Positions 1 through 13,000 of a stretch of 64,000 nt of DNA are shown one piece after another; position 1 is the first letter of the stretch, and each line of letters opens with the position of its first letter. The notes under the pieces are model-generated. The model saw nothing but the letters and a program-made list of their open reading frames with translations. It was not told where the DNA came from and did not search any database. Source of the stretch: Mycteria americana (Eukaryota; Chordata; Aves; Ciconiiformes; Ciconiidae); contig NC_134365.1 in NCBI RefSeq assembly GCF_035582795.1, forward strand, positions 127,945,577 through 128,009,576, given 5' to 3'. Position numbers and translations under genes: made by a program.

Positions 1-3000
1 TCATGGGTTTAGCAACCCATAAAAGTTGAGAGTAGCATCTGATTTATCTCAGCAAATGGCTCCAGCTGTTCTCAGGAACATATTTTTTTAATCAAAGGAG
101 GTGTTCCCTAAATTAAGTCTTGATTTGAATCTCCTTGCCCAGGGATATATTTACAGAACTATTTGTAAAATATTATCTACTTCGTAAAAACATTTTGAAT
201 GCTTTGTTAACGCAGTGTGGTGGGACTTTCCTGTAATCACTGTTTCTTCCCAAAGGAAACTAACATGATGATTAGTAATTGCTGGATTATCAAACAGTGC
301 ACAAGCTCATTTTCTGGCGTAAGCAAGTTATTAAAGTTTCATAAATGCTCAGCCACATACATTATTCTACTATACTAACCTATTACTAAAGAGACCACTG
401 AGGAGAGGACAAATAACCCATAGAGGGACAGAGGAATATTTACTTTCCGGAACGATGTGGCTTTTTACTTGCTTGCTGTGTATGGTATTGCTTCTTTCAG
501 GTGTGAATGCAATGGGTGCCTGGCCCCATGTCCCACAACATATTGATAAGGGGATAATGACAGGTGATGATGTTATACAAATACTTGAAGTTCAGCTTGG
601 CCTGGTTTTAAATAGTGAGTTCAACCTTTACTCATCCGTGACCATCCAGCACGGCTGCTTGACGGTCCCACCCTGCTCACTCTCCTACCAGCTTTCCTTT
701 TTGTCCCTGAAGCCTAAATCCTGATATGACACAGAGATGAAAAATCTCCAGGCTGATCTCCATTGGAAAAAAAGTTTATTGGTCTTCACAGGCCTCCATA
801 AATCACTAGACGACCTTCTTTCTTCCAGAAAGGAAATCGAAGGAGGAGCATGACAAATACCTATTTTTGACTGGTTAATACCTAATTTTAACTACTAGGT
901 GAATGTACTAGAAAGTCAAGACAGAGGTTTTTTTAGGCGTATTTTTTTTTTCCAGTGGAAAATGCTGGTTTGACAAAACTGAAATTTTTTACTGGTACAT
1001 ATGGCTTTCATTAAAATATTTGCAGAAGACGTGGAAATATTCTGTTCTTACCTTTTTGCTACAGCTTTTATGTTACACTGCTGTTTTACATAAATGCAAA
1101 ATGAAGTCTAATTGAGTTAGTCCAAAGGAAACAATTTGTCCTCTAATGTTTGAACATTTCCCTCCATGAAAAAAATCTGTGGCAGTCACTTTTTTTTATG
1201 GTTCTGAACAAAACCAAATTTTGAAGCCCTGGAGTTTTCCAGGGGATGGGATGTCTGGCTTCCGATTTCCCCTCCTTTTGGAGCGGTTGTGAGACGGACA
1301 GCAATGCTGATCACGCCACGGAAACGGGACCGAAGGGGCGCAGCACGCGACACGGCCTGAGGTCTCTGCGCTGTGCCGCAGCATCCAAGTGCCACAACAG
1401 CTCCTTTCGGCAGCATCCCTGGAGAACTCCCTTTTAACCCACTCCAGTTGCTTTTTCTCCTCTAATTTATTGGTTTTGTCTTTTTCTTTTTCTTTTCCAG
1501 GGACTTTTTTCACACCCTTGGCTTGCGTTCTCTTTTCTCACTCTTAAATGCTCCGGTGAGTGCAATGCTCTCTGTTGGAGGTCCATATGTAGGTTAGAGA
1601 ACAAGGAGGAAAGCTTTGCCCTTGCCTAGAGGTGGGTAAACTGCCTAAAATTTCTTCACGGGAGACATATTCAAATCCCTGCAGGAAGGTGGAAACACGG
1701 ATGATATAAGACTAGCCTATTTCATGGTTTATAACTTTTATCAGTATGTAAATGAAAGACGGCGAGTGGCTCTTTCAAACGTTCACAGTAAAAGTGTTCA
1801 TTTGGTCACATTATCAAGAAATAAGCAATGGAAGAGATGGGGACACGGTAGGGAGAGTCAGGGACAGGGATGTGACTAGCATACAAGCCCAGTCGTCTTA
1901 ACCTTTACTCAGGGCTGTGTTGCAGGCTTAATTTTTGACCCGAGGAAAGTCATTCGCACAGGTTTTCAAAGCAGCCATTAACTTCAGGAGCCCAAACTGA
2001 AGCACTGTGAGAGGGACTCCTCTCACCGGAGACGTCCGTATGTGGGGTGGTCACGTATACCCTATTTACGGCTAGGAGAAAGCAACAGCTGGATCTAAGA
2101 CACGTTACCTCTGGTCTGCTTTGGATGTCCACATCAGGATGAAATCCGTCTCTCTCGGAAATGCCTGTTTCTATCCCCAGCCTACAAGGGAAGCCGACAC
2201 GGCTAACTCGTGCCCGAGTATCGGCAATGCAGATGTCTGAAGTTAGGTGAGAGGCATCTGCCCCGTGGCATCTTGTTTGATGCAGCTGCTGAGTGGCTGC
2301 AAACCCCCTAACCTCAGATGACGCCCGCATAACAGGTATTTTGGAAGGAACACCATTTTCTTTTGATCCAGTACATGGATCTTGCAAAAATTTTAAATCT
2401 CACAGCTTGGCATTTTTTTTCCTGGGGGAAAATATCCTCTCAGGATCATGCTGTTTCTGCTTCATGATTCCTGAGGCTCAGGGCCAAACAAAAAAAAACC
2501 AAAGCGAGAAAGATGCTATTAGGAAATTACAGATACTGTTAAGGGCCTAAACTATTGTGCTGTTCCTTTCAGAACACAATTGCTTAAGCAAAAATTGTCT
2601 TGTTTTTAGAATTACAGCAGGGGACAGGTAAGATCAGCGTCTTGTGCATTTTACTAATGGAGCTGTTCAGTGTGGCAGTTTCAGTGCCTCCCCAGTTGCT
2701 ATTTCTTGGTTCTATGCATGCATAGCCATAAAACCGCTTCAGGTCTGAAAAAAGAAACAAGAATGCCTAAAAATTATAAGATGTTAGAACAGTGAAACAA
2801 AAAATAGAGAAAACTCAGATAACAATCCCTACCCATTCTATCTATCTTCCTTGTGAATTTCTAGAGGAGGATAAAAATCTTGAAAAGATTAAACAGAAAC
2901 TTCTTAGCTTTCAAATAGCGATCCAGTGTACTAATGTGCATCCCAGGCGAACTTCAGCCCTCATGTGAGTGACTGGAACACTCATGAAGTCAGGAAATCC

Positions 3001-3719
3001 ATGGAGTCAGGCTTATGCCTAAATTTGGCTTCACATCTTACATGGGGGAGCTCATATTTTTTTTCCTTGGAGTGAAGATACAGTTTTCAACCAGGATCTG
3101 TTACATCCCTTCAAAAATAATATACAAATTCCCTGTGACAGAAGCTCAGCTACACCAAATAGAGCTTTATGCAGCACTCAGAAGCAAAGGAATAAAGAAC
3201 TGCTACAGCCCTAACACAAGCTGGGATGAACATGATGTGTATCTGGTTTCTGGTTTGAATTCAGCAGGCTTCTCTGTTCTAAAAGAACAAATGGATCTTG
3301 CTTCCCCAAGCATATGGCAGCAACACATGCAATTTACATCCCATATGGGGTCTCTTTCAGGCAACCGTCAGACTATAAAATGTCACAAGGAATTGCTTTA
3401 GATCCCTATTATATAGTGCAGACACTTAGCATTCCCCTTTGTAGCATTGTCCGTAGCTCCGGGAGAGGTGCTTTTAATATAATTGTTGTTTGTGCTGCAT
3501 TAGTACCTGAAAGTTAGGCAGCACTGCAACGCCTCTGCCATCATACTGTGAAAAATGTAGGATTCCTTCAGACGCCTGTGATCTAATTTAGCAGCAGATG
3601 AAACCAGCTGGTGTGACACATAACGAGAAAGAATGGGACAGGAAAAACAACGCTGTATGGTTATTACATAGCATATTTTATCGCTTGGTCTCGAAGCACT
3701 TGGTAAAACAGGGTAAGCA
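1..3719. other. Intergenic, OTC-downstream side: no gene recognised
   Basis: Mostly AT-rich. One CpG-dense patch at about 1270-1435 (roughly 13 CpG in 165 bp). An 89-codon open frame at 455-724 begins with a signal-peptide-like stretch but has no family I recognise. The 128-codon frame at 3015-3401 is also unassigned. Confidence 0.6.
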
Positions 3720-3862
3720 AAATTATTCCTGTTTCAAAGGTGGGGAAGCTGAGGCACAAGCAGGTGACTTTTCAGAGCATGCCAAAGCACTGGCAGAGCT
3801 GGCGTGAAAGCCAGGCTCCTGTCACAGTCCAGCTCTTTACGCACCCACTCACACTGCCTCCT
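3720..3862 (-). mobile_element. Ancient MIR-like SINE relic
   Basis: The plus strand reads ATTCCTGTTTCAAAGGTGGG, GAAGCTGAGGCACAAG, GGTGACTTTTC, TGGCAGAGCTGG, CCAGGCTCCTG, CAGTCCAGCTCTTTAC and CACACTGCCTCC. These are, in order, the phrases of the MIR/core-SINE consensus in antisense (GATGGGGAAACTGAGGCAC and so on). It is heavily diverged, as expected for a repeat that predates birds. Confidence 0.65.
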
Positions 3863-6576
3863 CCTCACATACTTCGGTCCTGTTTAAATAGATCACGCAA
3901 TATCTATGAATAGTGCAGTCACATACATGGAAACGTGTGGGCAAAAAACCACACAGAACAGGCCTTTTTATTTCCTTGGCTGCCTGCATAATCATGCTTC
4001 ATTGGCACCGTTGTATAGGCAACACAATAAAAATGCCTAGCAAAATGATCAGATTTTGAAGACTGGTATCAGAAGGGCCTTCCTTCCACGATGAAGCAAG
4101 CATGCGTATACGCAGTGGGAAACTAGATATCCAGGCAAATGAGGCTAGATTTTCTGGCATAGCAGAGGATGCAAATCAGCACGGCATTAAAGTAAATAAA
4201 CAGATAGAAGCCTGGAAAGGGAACAGAGAATATTTGTGCTTGATGTAGTTACAAGGAAGACAGCAGCAGAAAGGGATAAAACAGGAAAGGAAATCTCTGT
4301 ATCAGTGCACATGCATTAGGTTTAAGCGGTTTTGATGCTAGGAAGGCCGAGAGGAGGAAGGATTCATAAATTTCCATCACAGTGGACTATTGTGAACACC
4401 GTGTTGGGCACAGCAAGGAACCCAGGCTCTGGGAATTCACCTTACGCTGGACCTGAAAGACAAGGAGAATGCTCAGTGAGAGACCACTGAGGTCGAGGAG
4501 AATGGGGACGGCTCAGGGAAGGGGAGTAAGATGCAAAGGATATTGGAGTTTTAGCCTAATAACGTGACCTCCAGGTTGAGTCGCTCTTATAAGCACATAA
4601 GAGAATGTAATCGGGATGCAGAGGAGATGACAATGTACTACGAGATTCTCTTTCCAAAGGAAGGAAAGAGAAGAACAGAGGAAGCCATTGACAAGAAGCA
4701 TTGAAGGAATAACCAGAGAAAAAGAAAGAGATCTTGAGAAGCGTAGAACTGCCAAAGCCAAAGAAAGAACAAGTTTCAGCAACGGGAGTAAAACTGATGG
4801 CACCAAAGCCAGTTAGGAGGCTTAGGAGCCAAGGAAGATATGGGCTGGTAGTTGGGAAAGAAGCGATGGCATCTAGCGTATGTGCCACCCGCCAAGAAAC
4901 ACACGAGCACTGGGCCACTGTTCGTCCCGTATCACTTACCCTTGCACAGGAGCAGATGAGAGAATTTTAGTTGCGTGGCAAGAGCCCTGTCTTGAAGGAT
5001 ATGATTTCTCTTCACAAGCCAAGCTTATACCGTATCCTTCAACCCTCCTAACAGTGACACCGTCGTTGATACAGCTGACATGACACGGCAGTGCCACGAA
5101 ACCCAGATAATTGCACTGTGAAAACGGGAGCGTTTCACCACAGCATGTCACGTAGCCGCTCTCCAGTCCGTAACTTGCCTGCTGTAGTGTGGTTTTACTG
5201 AACACAAGGCTGACCAAGGACAGTCTGGGCACAAGGATGCACACATAGGCTGCTGTGTTTGAAAGGAAGCATAGAGAGAGGAAAGGGTCTGCAACACTGG
5301 CCCCTTAGCAAGAATTTGCAAAAATGGCTGGAGAACTTAGGCTGGACAGGAACATTACACCGATCTGCTCTGCTCAATGCAACCCTCTGAAGTCCCTGCA
5401 GGCATTAATCTGACGTTCTTCTTTTACCTCGTCTAGTTATCCTGGCCCTTTTTATTGAGACTGTATATTAAGTCACTCTAGGCTTCACCTTTAAGTTTGC
5501 ATGCAGCAAATTTTTGATGTACGTTTTTAATAAATTTTCTTAGGTTCACTCAGGCAACAACTTCCCCAGTGCCGAACACCCACGCCCAGCCTGCCGTCTG
5601 CAGGAGGCTTTCCATTTACTCCAGTGAGCCAGGTCAAGCCACAGACAAAGCCTCATTCCTGGGTGGGTCCCACTGGGTTATAAAACTGATAATGGCATGA
5701 GGACAGCAAGCCCAGTGCTCAGACACAGTACTTGCTCAACAGTCCATGAGAGAAATATTTGTAGTATATAGTAAGCAGCCAGCACGGGGAGACCAGAGAG
5801 TCCAGAAAGACAAACATATTGTTCTCTGATGGAGACCTCTAGATGACTTCTCTCTGCCTTCCTCTAGACTGGAATTAACCTTATGAATTCAGGTAATAAT
5901 TATTCTCTGTCCTGACTCTTGTGTGAGTGACTCCAGAGAGCCTTCTCCCCGCTGCCTCCAGCAACAGCAGTCCACAAGGACATGTCAGATCTTAATCGAA
6001 AGGGAAATGTTTGCCAAAGGTCAGTTCAAGTGGAAGAAAAGCCCCTTTCATTGTGGCTGGGGGGAGAGCAGAGCAAATAAGTATCTCAAGGGAGGCATGG
6101 AGAGCCTTTGTGATTTATTTGTTAGGAGGGAACCAGTGAATTTTCCCCCTCTTATTTATTTTTGCCCGGCCTTTACAAACTCAACGCATTTCTAGCAAGC
6201 ACATACATCATCTCAGCACAGTTCTCAAGACTGTCCTTTTTTTTCCTACACATGATAGATCACACTGTTTATAACTGTGTGTGGATTAGTGCACAGGAAT
6301 GTTTAAATAAATGGTTGGAGTGGCTCACGTCACTTGCTGATGGCCACCAACCACTTTGAATGCAAAACGACATTCAGAGACCAGAAGGGCACCCCTCTTG
6401 GACTTCACAACACCAAGACTGATGCAGAGGCTGAAGTTTAAGAAGAAAAAGGATGGGGAATTACAAAGGACATGCTGAAGGCCTCCTGACGGTTTGAGGC
6501 AGATGCAGGGAACACATCATGAACGATTTTAGCAAGGTCTTCTGCCAAACTGGACATCTACCTCTTTGCTGTGCAG

Positions 6577-6616
6577 ACATTTCTCTATAGACCCAGACAT
6601 TTCTCTGTAGACCCAG
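6577..6616. repeat. 20-nt tandem duplication
   Basis: ACATTTCTCTATAGACCCAG (6577-6596) is followed directly by the same 20 nt with one change, A to G (6597-6616). A partial third unit follows. Confidence 0.9.
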
Positions 6617-7325
6617 ACGTCTCCGGCAGCTCTCTTTCTGTTCCAAAATTTTCCACCGCAGATAAGTGTAGGATCACTTCTCTCTTATTTTTGTAGTTAC
6701 AGACAATATATGACATAAATGGAGCAACACATTGTATTCATTATTTAAGAGTACGGTTTTTTCTTCCTTAAAAATTCTCTCATTTGAGGCCTTTGTTCCA
6801 TGCTGTATTACACTCCTGGGTCCAGGGAAGCTGAGAGATGCATTGGGATTCTGGGACTGAGAGGTGGGAATGGGCAGAGGAGGAACAGTCAGTCCATTTC
6901 ACAGATTATTTTGATAATTCTGGCTGTGCTGAGAGTCTCTGAAAAAACAGAAGGAAGATCCTGGCTCCAGGATGGTCCCCCGACAAGCACCTCAGTGCCA
7001 AACACTGGAGAAGGTTCCAGGTTGGTCAGACCAGGAGCCCAGGGTGTCAGGCAGCCACGGACTCGGATGCTTGGGAAGGAGGATCCCCAAAGTTTGTAGG
7101 CTCTCGGCTCTCTGCCCCCTCACCAGGTAAACACCTGGGTTAAAGGACACATATTCTCTTCAGCAGCCTGCTGAAAAATCTCAAAGTACAACATTTCCTA
7201 GAGAAAAACTGAGCTCTATCATGAAAAACTGACTTGGCAAAGTGTTTTGATACGAAGTGTCACAGCTGCAGCTGAAAAAACTGCCACCAGTTTTTGCAGA
7301 GGCTTCGTCGTTAAGCATGTCCTCC

Positions 7326-7347
7326 TGCTTAAGCATGTGCTTAAGCA
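7326..7347. repeat. Doubled palindrome TGCTTAAGCA
   Basis: TGCTTAAGCA (itself self-complementary) occurs twice with a 2-nt spacer, at 7326-7335 and 7338-7347. The 22 nt are therefore both a direct and an inverted repeat. A related TTAAGCATGT lies just before, at about 7312-7321. Confidence 0.9.
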
Positions 7348-7839
7348 CGTCCCGTGCTTGCTTCTGCCAGCAGCCACTGTAATACACGTTCTCCATCTTC
7401 ATTGAGGGAGCAGGCAACCAGGCGTCTCTGTGAACAAGGGCTCTCCATCAACTGGTTGAAAAAGAGGACTGCTTCAAGGAAAGGCACTCGCTACCTCTTT
7501 TGGAGACAGTCCAGACATTTGGGATGTAAAGGCTAATCCAGTTAAGCCATGTAAGGCCAATACTCTGCAGATTACCTTTTTTAGCTGCCTAGAATTTGGC
7601 ATAACAACCCTGACATGCTGCCAGCTACGAGGGCCTTCTTTATTTTTTATAATAGCCTTTGACACCTGTTTTACACAGGCAGCAGTAATCTGGAGACAAG
7701 TAGTATGTGCTAGCTTTCAGAGATACTGAGTGCTTAAGGTCCATGCAATTTCTATGAATTTATTTCTCCTGAAGGTCAGGTCCCAAGTCTATAAATTAGC
7801 CTGACAACTCAGCGGGGCCCTGACTATTGTCACTTGCAA

Positions 7840-8195
7840 CGTACGGTGTTCAGAACAAACACGCTTGTCCTCCTCCTTCTGTCCGCCTCAGCGATGGAGA
7901 AGAGTAAGAAAACCCATCGTGGTCCTGAGCATTAGCAGCGGGCTCAGCGCTGGGAAACGGCTTCATCCCGTTGCAAAGTGGGGCAAGTCCTAAAAGTTAC
8001 GGGTGAAGCGACTGCCCTGGCTAAGTAGTGACGATCTCACAGGTCCGCCGTTGTGGGAGGGAAGCTCCCATAGTCGTCTGCACTGACATAGTGGTGTTAC
8101 GTCTGGCTGCAGCGACGGGAACACGGAACGGGTGGCTTTCTGAGGTAGTCAGAGCTAAAAACTTCCAACTGGCGATAACTGACTGCCCCCGCAAT
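7840..8195. promoter_or_regulatory. CpG-rich patch, possible orphan CpG island
   Basis: Roughly 20 CpG dinucleotides in 355 bp, against very few in the flanks. No promoter motif or exon could be confirmed. It might be a distal promoter or enhancer, or simply a GC-rich unique segment. Confidence 0.3.
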
Positions 8196-9079
8196 TCAGA
8201 ATCCATTCTGCCTTCACAAACCTCTGATACAGATTGGTATCACTGCCCTCTCAGAACATCAGAAAAGCTTTTCCTTGGCAGAACCAGTTATTATCCTGCT
8301 ATACGGATACCTAAAAGCAACGTGTACGTGGTCACTACAATACAGTCTTTCAGAGGAATTTATTTAACGTGTTTTCCTGAGCCCTTAATTGCAGTCTTGT
8401 GAATCCTAGTTACTACCCTGACCAAATCAACAGTATTGCTGGAAGAATAACTATAATCTCCTGGTTTCCTTTTCCCAGGAAGGCAACTAGTAAAATGGAT
8501 AGTTCTGCTGTACTTCCCCTATAGCTGGTTTTGATTGCGTTTTCCTCCCTAGTGCTACAATAAGAATTAAACTCCTGTCTCTGGTGCAGTTTTCAGATGC
8601 ACTCCTGCTGTGAAGTGATGCTCTGAAATGCACAGTGATTCACAGCTCTGATATTTCATGTCTAATGGAATTATTTCTGGATGGAATTGTTACCTTTCCT
8701 GAGAGAGAGACACTCATAAAGCTGGTAGGAGACAAATGATGTGCGTCTACCCTTGTCTCCTCCACAGCGCTTCTCAAAATCAAATTACTTGGCTACACTT
8801 TTAAAAATTCCTCGTATCGCACGAATGTGTAAGCAATTTAAAGTAAAACATGGAGCATCGTCATTACGCAAAACACAGGAAACTCAGGGTTACAGATAGA
8901 TTTAAGAGAAACCCAGTTGTGTCACAGCACAGAGGAGTAAGAGAGGGGGGTCTGAAAGCTCTCTCTTCTTCCTTTGTAGATCATACTATCAGCAGCTCTG
9001 CATTATAGGATTATATGCCTATAAGGCATATGTATAGATCACCACATGAGGTGTGTTCTGTAATTGCTGGATTGGGATT

Positions 9080-9960
9080 AAGACATCTTATTGCTTGAAG
9101 GTGGTCTGTGTTTAAAGTGCTTCGAACCACCCCCTTGCCCCCCAGTTCCTGCCCCTGCTCCCTTTGGAGGCGGCTGTGCTCCAGAGGAGCCCGCAGGGCT
9201 GCCCCAACAAAGGGGAGCCCCCCCGGAGAGGTGCATGTGTCATTCACCCTCTCGTGTCTGGTCCTCAGAAATCCCCCAAAACTGCCCTGGGATTTAAGTC
9301 AGAAATCTGAGCTGTGGAGTGGGCGTTGAGAGCCTGCTGGTGACTCATGCAGGGATTCTGTGGTGCTGAGAGACATTTCTTTTCAATTAATTAAATTCCC
9401 AAAGTAAGCAAATACCCTTCAAGTGATATCAATTACAAAATATTCTGGTCTGCCCGGGGAAAGTGCAACGCACCATCTGTGGGACGCCGTCCTCGGGGTG
9501 CTCCGCACTGGCAGGTGTGCGGGATGGGTGCAAACCTCCCCCTGCAAAGGCTGCAGTGGGGTGGGGGCTCAGCCCCACAGCGCCGGGCAGGGGGTCCCAG
9601 GGCAGCCAGCCCCCCGGCAGCACAGCAGGCTGCAGGGGCGGATCAGCCTGTCAGTGGGACGGTGCGAGCTGCTCTTGAGCAGAGCAGTTTGCAGAAAGCA
9701 GCAAGAGCTTTGCTGCGGCTGAAGCCCGCCCATGGGGAGAGCGTGCCCCAGGCACGCAGGAGAGCCTCCCGGGCGATCAGAGGGGTGCCGAACCCATCCG
9801 TACGCCACAGGCGAGCACGGCAGGCTGCTCTGGCGGGGGGGGGCAGGTGAGGAGAGCACTCTCCCACCTGCATTTCTAACCTGGGTCTTCTACAGCCCTG
9901 TGGGGACACCTAAGCAAAGGTTTTTATGCGGCTGCCTATACTTGGACTCAGTAGCGTAAT
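9080..9960. other. GC-rich segment with overlapping chance frames
   Basis: GC- and CpG-rich from about 9100 to 9320 and from 9450 to 9900, including a 9-nt G run (9835-9843). Open frames occur on both strands, as expected from few stops, and none resembles a known protein. A TSPAN7 first exon was looked for because TSPAN7 follows OTC in mammals, and was not found. Confidence 0.5.
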
Positions 9961-10039
9961 TCTTCTGCGTGCACGCTAGACTGTCTCTTGTTTCAGGTTC
10001 TCACAGGTTTTCTTTCTTCATTACCCGACTAAGAGCAAC

Positions 10040-10060
10040 AGCTAGCCCTGAGGGCTAGCT
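10040..10060. repeat. Perfect inverted repeat with 1-nt spacer
   Basis: Arms AGCTAGCCCT (10040-10049) and AGGGCTAGCT (10051-10060) pair perfectly around a single G. Outside, CAAC pairs with GTTG after a 2-nt bulge, extending the hairpin to about 14 pairs. Confidence 0.95.
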
Positions 10061-13000
10061 CTGTTGGAGAACCCAGGGAGCAGTGGCTGGCAGTTTGTCA
10101 AACATAGCCCATTGGCACAGTAAACACTCTGGCCAAATCCAGCTGGGGCACAGCATAGCAAGCAAGTGGGAAAGGCTATGGCCTCCATTTCATGCCACAA
10201 ACAGAATCCGGTTTCTGCCAGACGGCTTTCTATGCTGCGTGGGCCCCCCCAAAACAGGTGTTTTAACATCACTAAGTTGGCGTTACTGTGATCAGCCTGG
10301 TCGTTATCTTCAGAAATAGGTGCCCCACGCTGGGGCATGCAGAAGGGTTGTGGATCCCACGTGCCGTACCTGGGGGCTTCCCACCTAGGACTGGGACAGC
10401 AAACCGACTGCACACCCTACCCCATATGCCCTGCTTCCCACCAACGAGGAATCAGGGCACGAGAGCAGCAAGGGAGCCATGGCGTGCTCCTCCATGCCCA
10501 CTAGTCCAGATTGTCCAGGAGTGGGACCGTGGTGTGACCCATGGAGAACATCCACCTCACATTCAGACAGCGGGTGAGCGTTGCAGTTGAGGATGCTGGA
10601 GAGGACAGCAGTCAGTCAGGTGAGACATCGTTGAACTTGCTGGCTAGGAGCTGGAGAGGCACCTGTAAGCCCCATAACCTGTGTGAGTAGTTTAGCTTTC
10701 TCCCTCCAATGACCATTATTTTGTGCTTAAATCACTAAGCGTGACCTGCGTCTGCCCTGCCCACCCTTGGGTACTCCTCAGTACTCCAGCTACAGCTGCT
10801 GTTCCTTACAGTTGGACTTAAGTCTTGGCTAAACTAAGTAACTTTGATCAGCAAAGTTTGCAATTTTGATGCTCGTCCCTCTTTCTAGATATATTATGTT
10901 AGTGTTGGAGCCTCCTTTGCACGGGTGCCAATCCCCTTAAAAACAGGCCCATTAGAGAGCAGCAGAATTCAATAGTCGTCTAACATATAACACCGACCAC
11001 AAGGAGCTTTCCAAGGGATTTGGCAGGGTCAGGCAATGCTTTGACTGTGGTTGTGAAAGATCTGCTCTCTGAATGGAGTCACCTCAGATTGCTTGCCCCT
11101 AGAGAAAAACCCTCTACACGCATACACAGGGAAGGGATCATCAGCATTTACAGAGGCCACAAAGGTTTTGGATTTCTTCAAAGAGTTGGTAACAAGATTG
11201 TGTAAGAATCAAATAGCCTTGGAAATAGCTGTATTCCATTAGTCGTGACAGCAAATACTGGGCTGAATAAAATGTTTATTGTGGCTTATGAAGTGTCTCT
11301 GTACACATAACCTTGGGCAAGACTCAGAAATTCTGGGCTCTGCATTTGAAAGGCAGCTGTTTAAATAGCCGTGGCAAAATAATCAGAAAAACACTGTTTA
11401 TTAGCTCAATACATTAACCAAGTGATTAACTGAGTAATGGGAGACCCAGAAGAAAGAAGAAACCTTTCCCTTTGTGTGAAATCTGTTTTTCAGGCTTTCC
11501 ACCAGTATTACACATTCCTGGAAAACAAAACTAAGCTCAATATGTTTCAACTCAGTCACAAAAGCTCTCCCCAGACTGACCGATCAGCTCGGTGCATCGC
11601 TCAGACCTTCATGCAGCTCCTCCTCCCTCTCTTGCAAAATTTGAAAGGCAGCAAAATGATTCTGGGTAACTCACTGGCCTGTCTTATGAGGGATGAACGT
11701 TAATTCAAGAGTTCTGGAGGACTTCACGCAACCAAACCTGGGTTTCCTTGCTATTTAATTCATCTAATTATTCCTGTATTTCCCTTTTAGCAACTCGGCT
11801 TCTCACAGGAGACTGCTTCTGCTACCAGACAATGAGTAAATCTGCTGTAGATTTTTTTTCCAGTGTCATTTCTGATGTAGGCTGGTGCAAATCAAATATT
11901 TAATTCTGTTTGAGAATTCTTACTTTTCTTTGTTCCCGCCTGATTGTCCAGGCTCCCCACTCAGTCCTTTCTAAGTTACTGTTCCTCGTATTCTCAGAGA
12001 TATTAATTATTTTAAATTCTTTCTGCAGTCCTCTCGCCTGCTGTAGTTACTGTGCTCTTAGCTTTGTACATAAAGAAACACACAGGGAAAAAATGTTGTT
12101 CTTACTCCTTGAGAAAATGATAGAACAGCATTTTGCCCCTCTTTCTCCACTGAATCTCTAATTAATGTTAGATCACTTTCAGATGATCACTAAGGGCAAC
12201 CAAAGAATCCCACCACTGCTGGTTAACAAGCTGCAGAACAAGTGCTTACAGAGTGTGTACGCTGCTAATAAGCAATATTGCATTTCTAACTGTAGGTGTC
12301 GTAATCCTCTGAAGGGCCATGAAGATGCTGAGGAAGTGGATAGGGTGCCAAAGCACAAGACCTAGGGTGCCTTGAGGTGCCGTAGGATGTCCTTGCTGGC
12401 CACCAGTTTCTGCTCTAAGTGCCCCATCAGTCCTGTGCCACATCTGCCAGGCCTGTGCAGATGTCTCCAAGACCCTCAGCTGTCTAAAATGACATTAGAG
12501 GAGTAATCTCTGGGCCCCCGATCCTCCCCCGGGGCCTCAGCTGGGATCAGACTCACCCTGGTCATATCAAAGCCAGACCTAGTATTAGCTTTGGAGCTGC
12601 AGCTGGGCTTTGGGCACCAAAGTTAGCATGCATATATCCCCTTGGGACACTGCACAACCGCAGTGCCTGTCTGTGTGTGAGGTCTGGATGTGGCTGTACG
12701 TGTGGTAGCACACAACCAGCCCCACAGTGAGGAGGAACAGGGCAGGGGGGTCAGTCCTGCCTTTGCAGGTGATGGATTAGGCTGGCGGCTGCCCCCACCG
12801 GTGCACGGTCCTGGAGAGGGACCAGAACTCAGCACTGCAAATGCGAGAGGTGAGATATTGGGGCAGGGCGTTACTAAATGAGTCAGATGTGGGTAAGACT
12901 TGATAGACTCAAACTGGCCCAGGAACGTTCTCTAGGTCAAACAGAAGAGTGGGGCTTTTGGGGAAGGAAGGTTTAGGCTATCAGGACCCAGGGCTGAGCC

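Larger units (their letters stand above)
3863..7839. other. Intergenic: no gene recognised
   Basis: Only short open frames, the 20-nt tandem repeat near 6577 and the doubled palindrome at 7326. Confidence 0.6.

Noticed and set aside
3015-3401. 128-codon plus frame, considered as a retroviral RNase H-like piece
   Set aside because: A short TEAQLHQIELYAALRSKG resemblance does not extend to the conserved acidic residues of RNase H.
11300-11350. ACCTTGGGCAAGACTCAG phrase as a MIR SINE
   Set aside because: Single short match with no supporting context.
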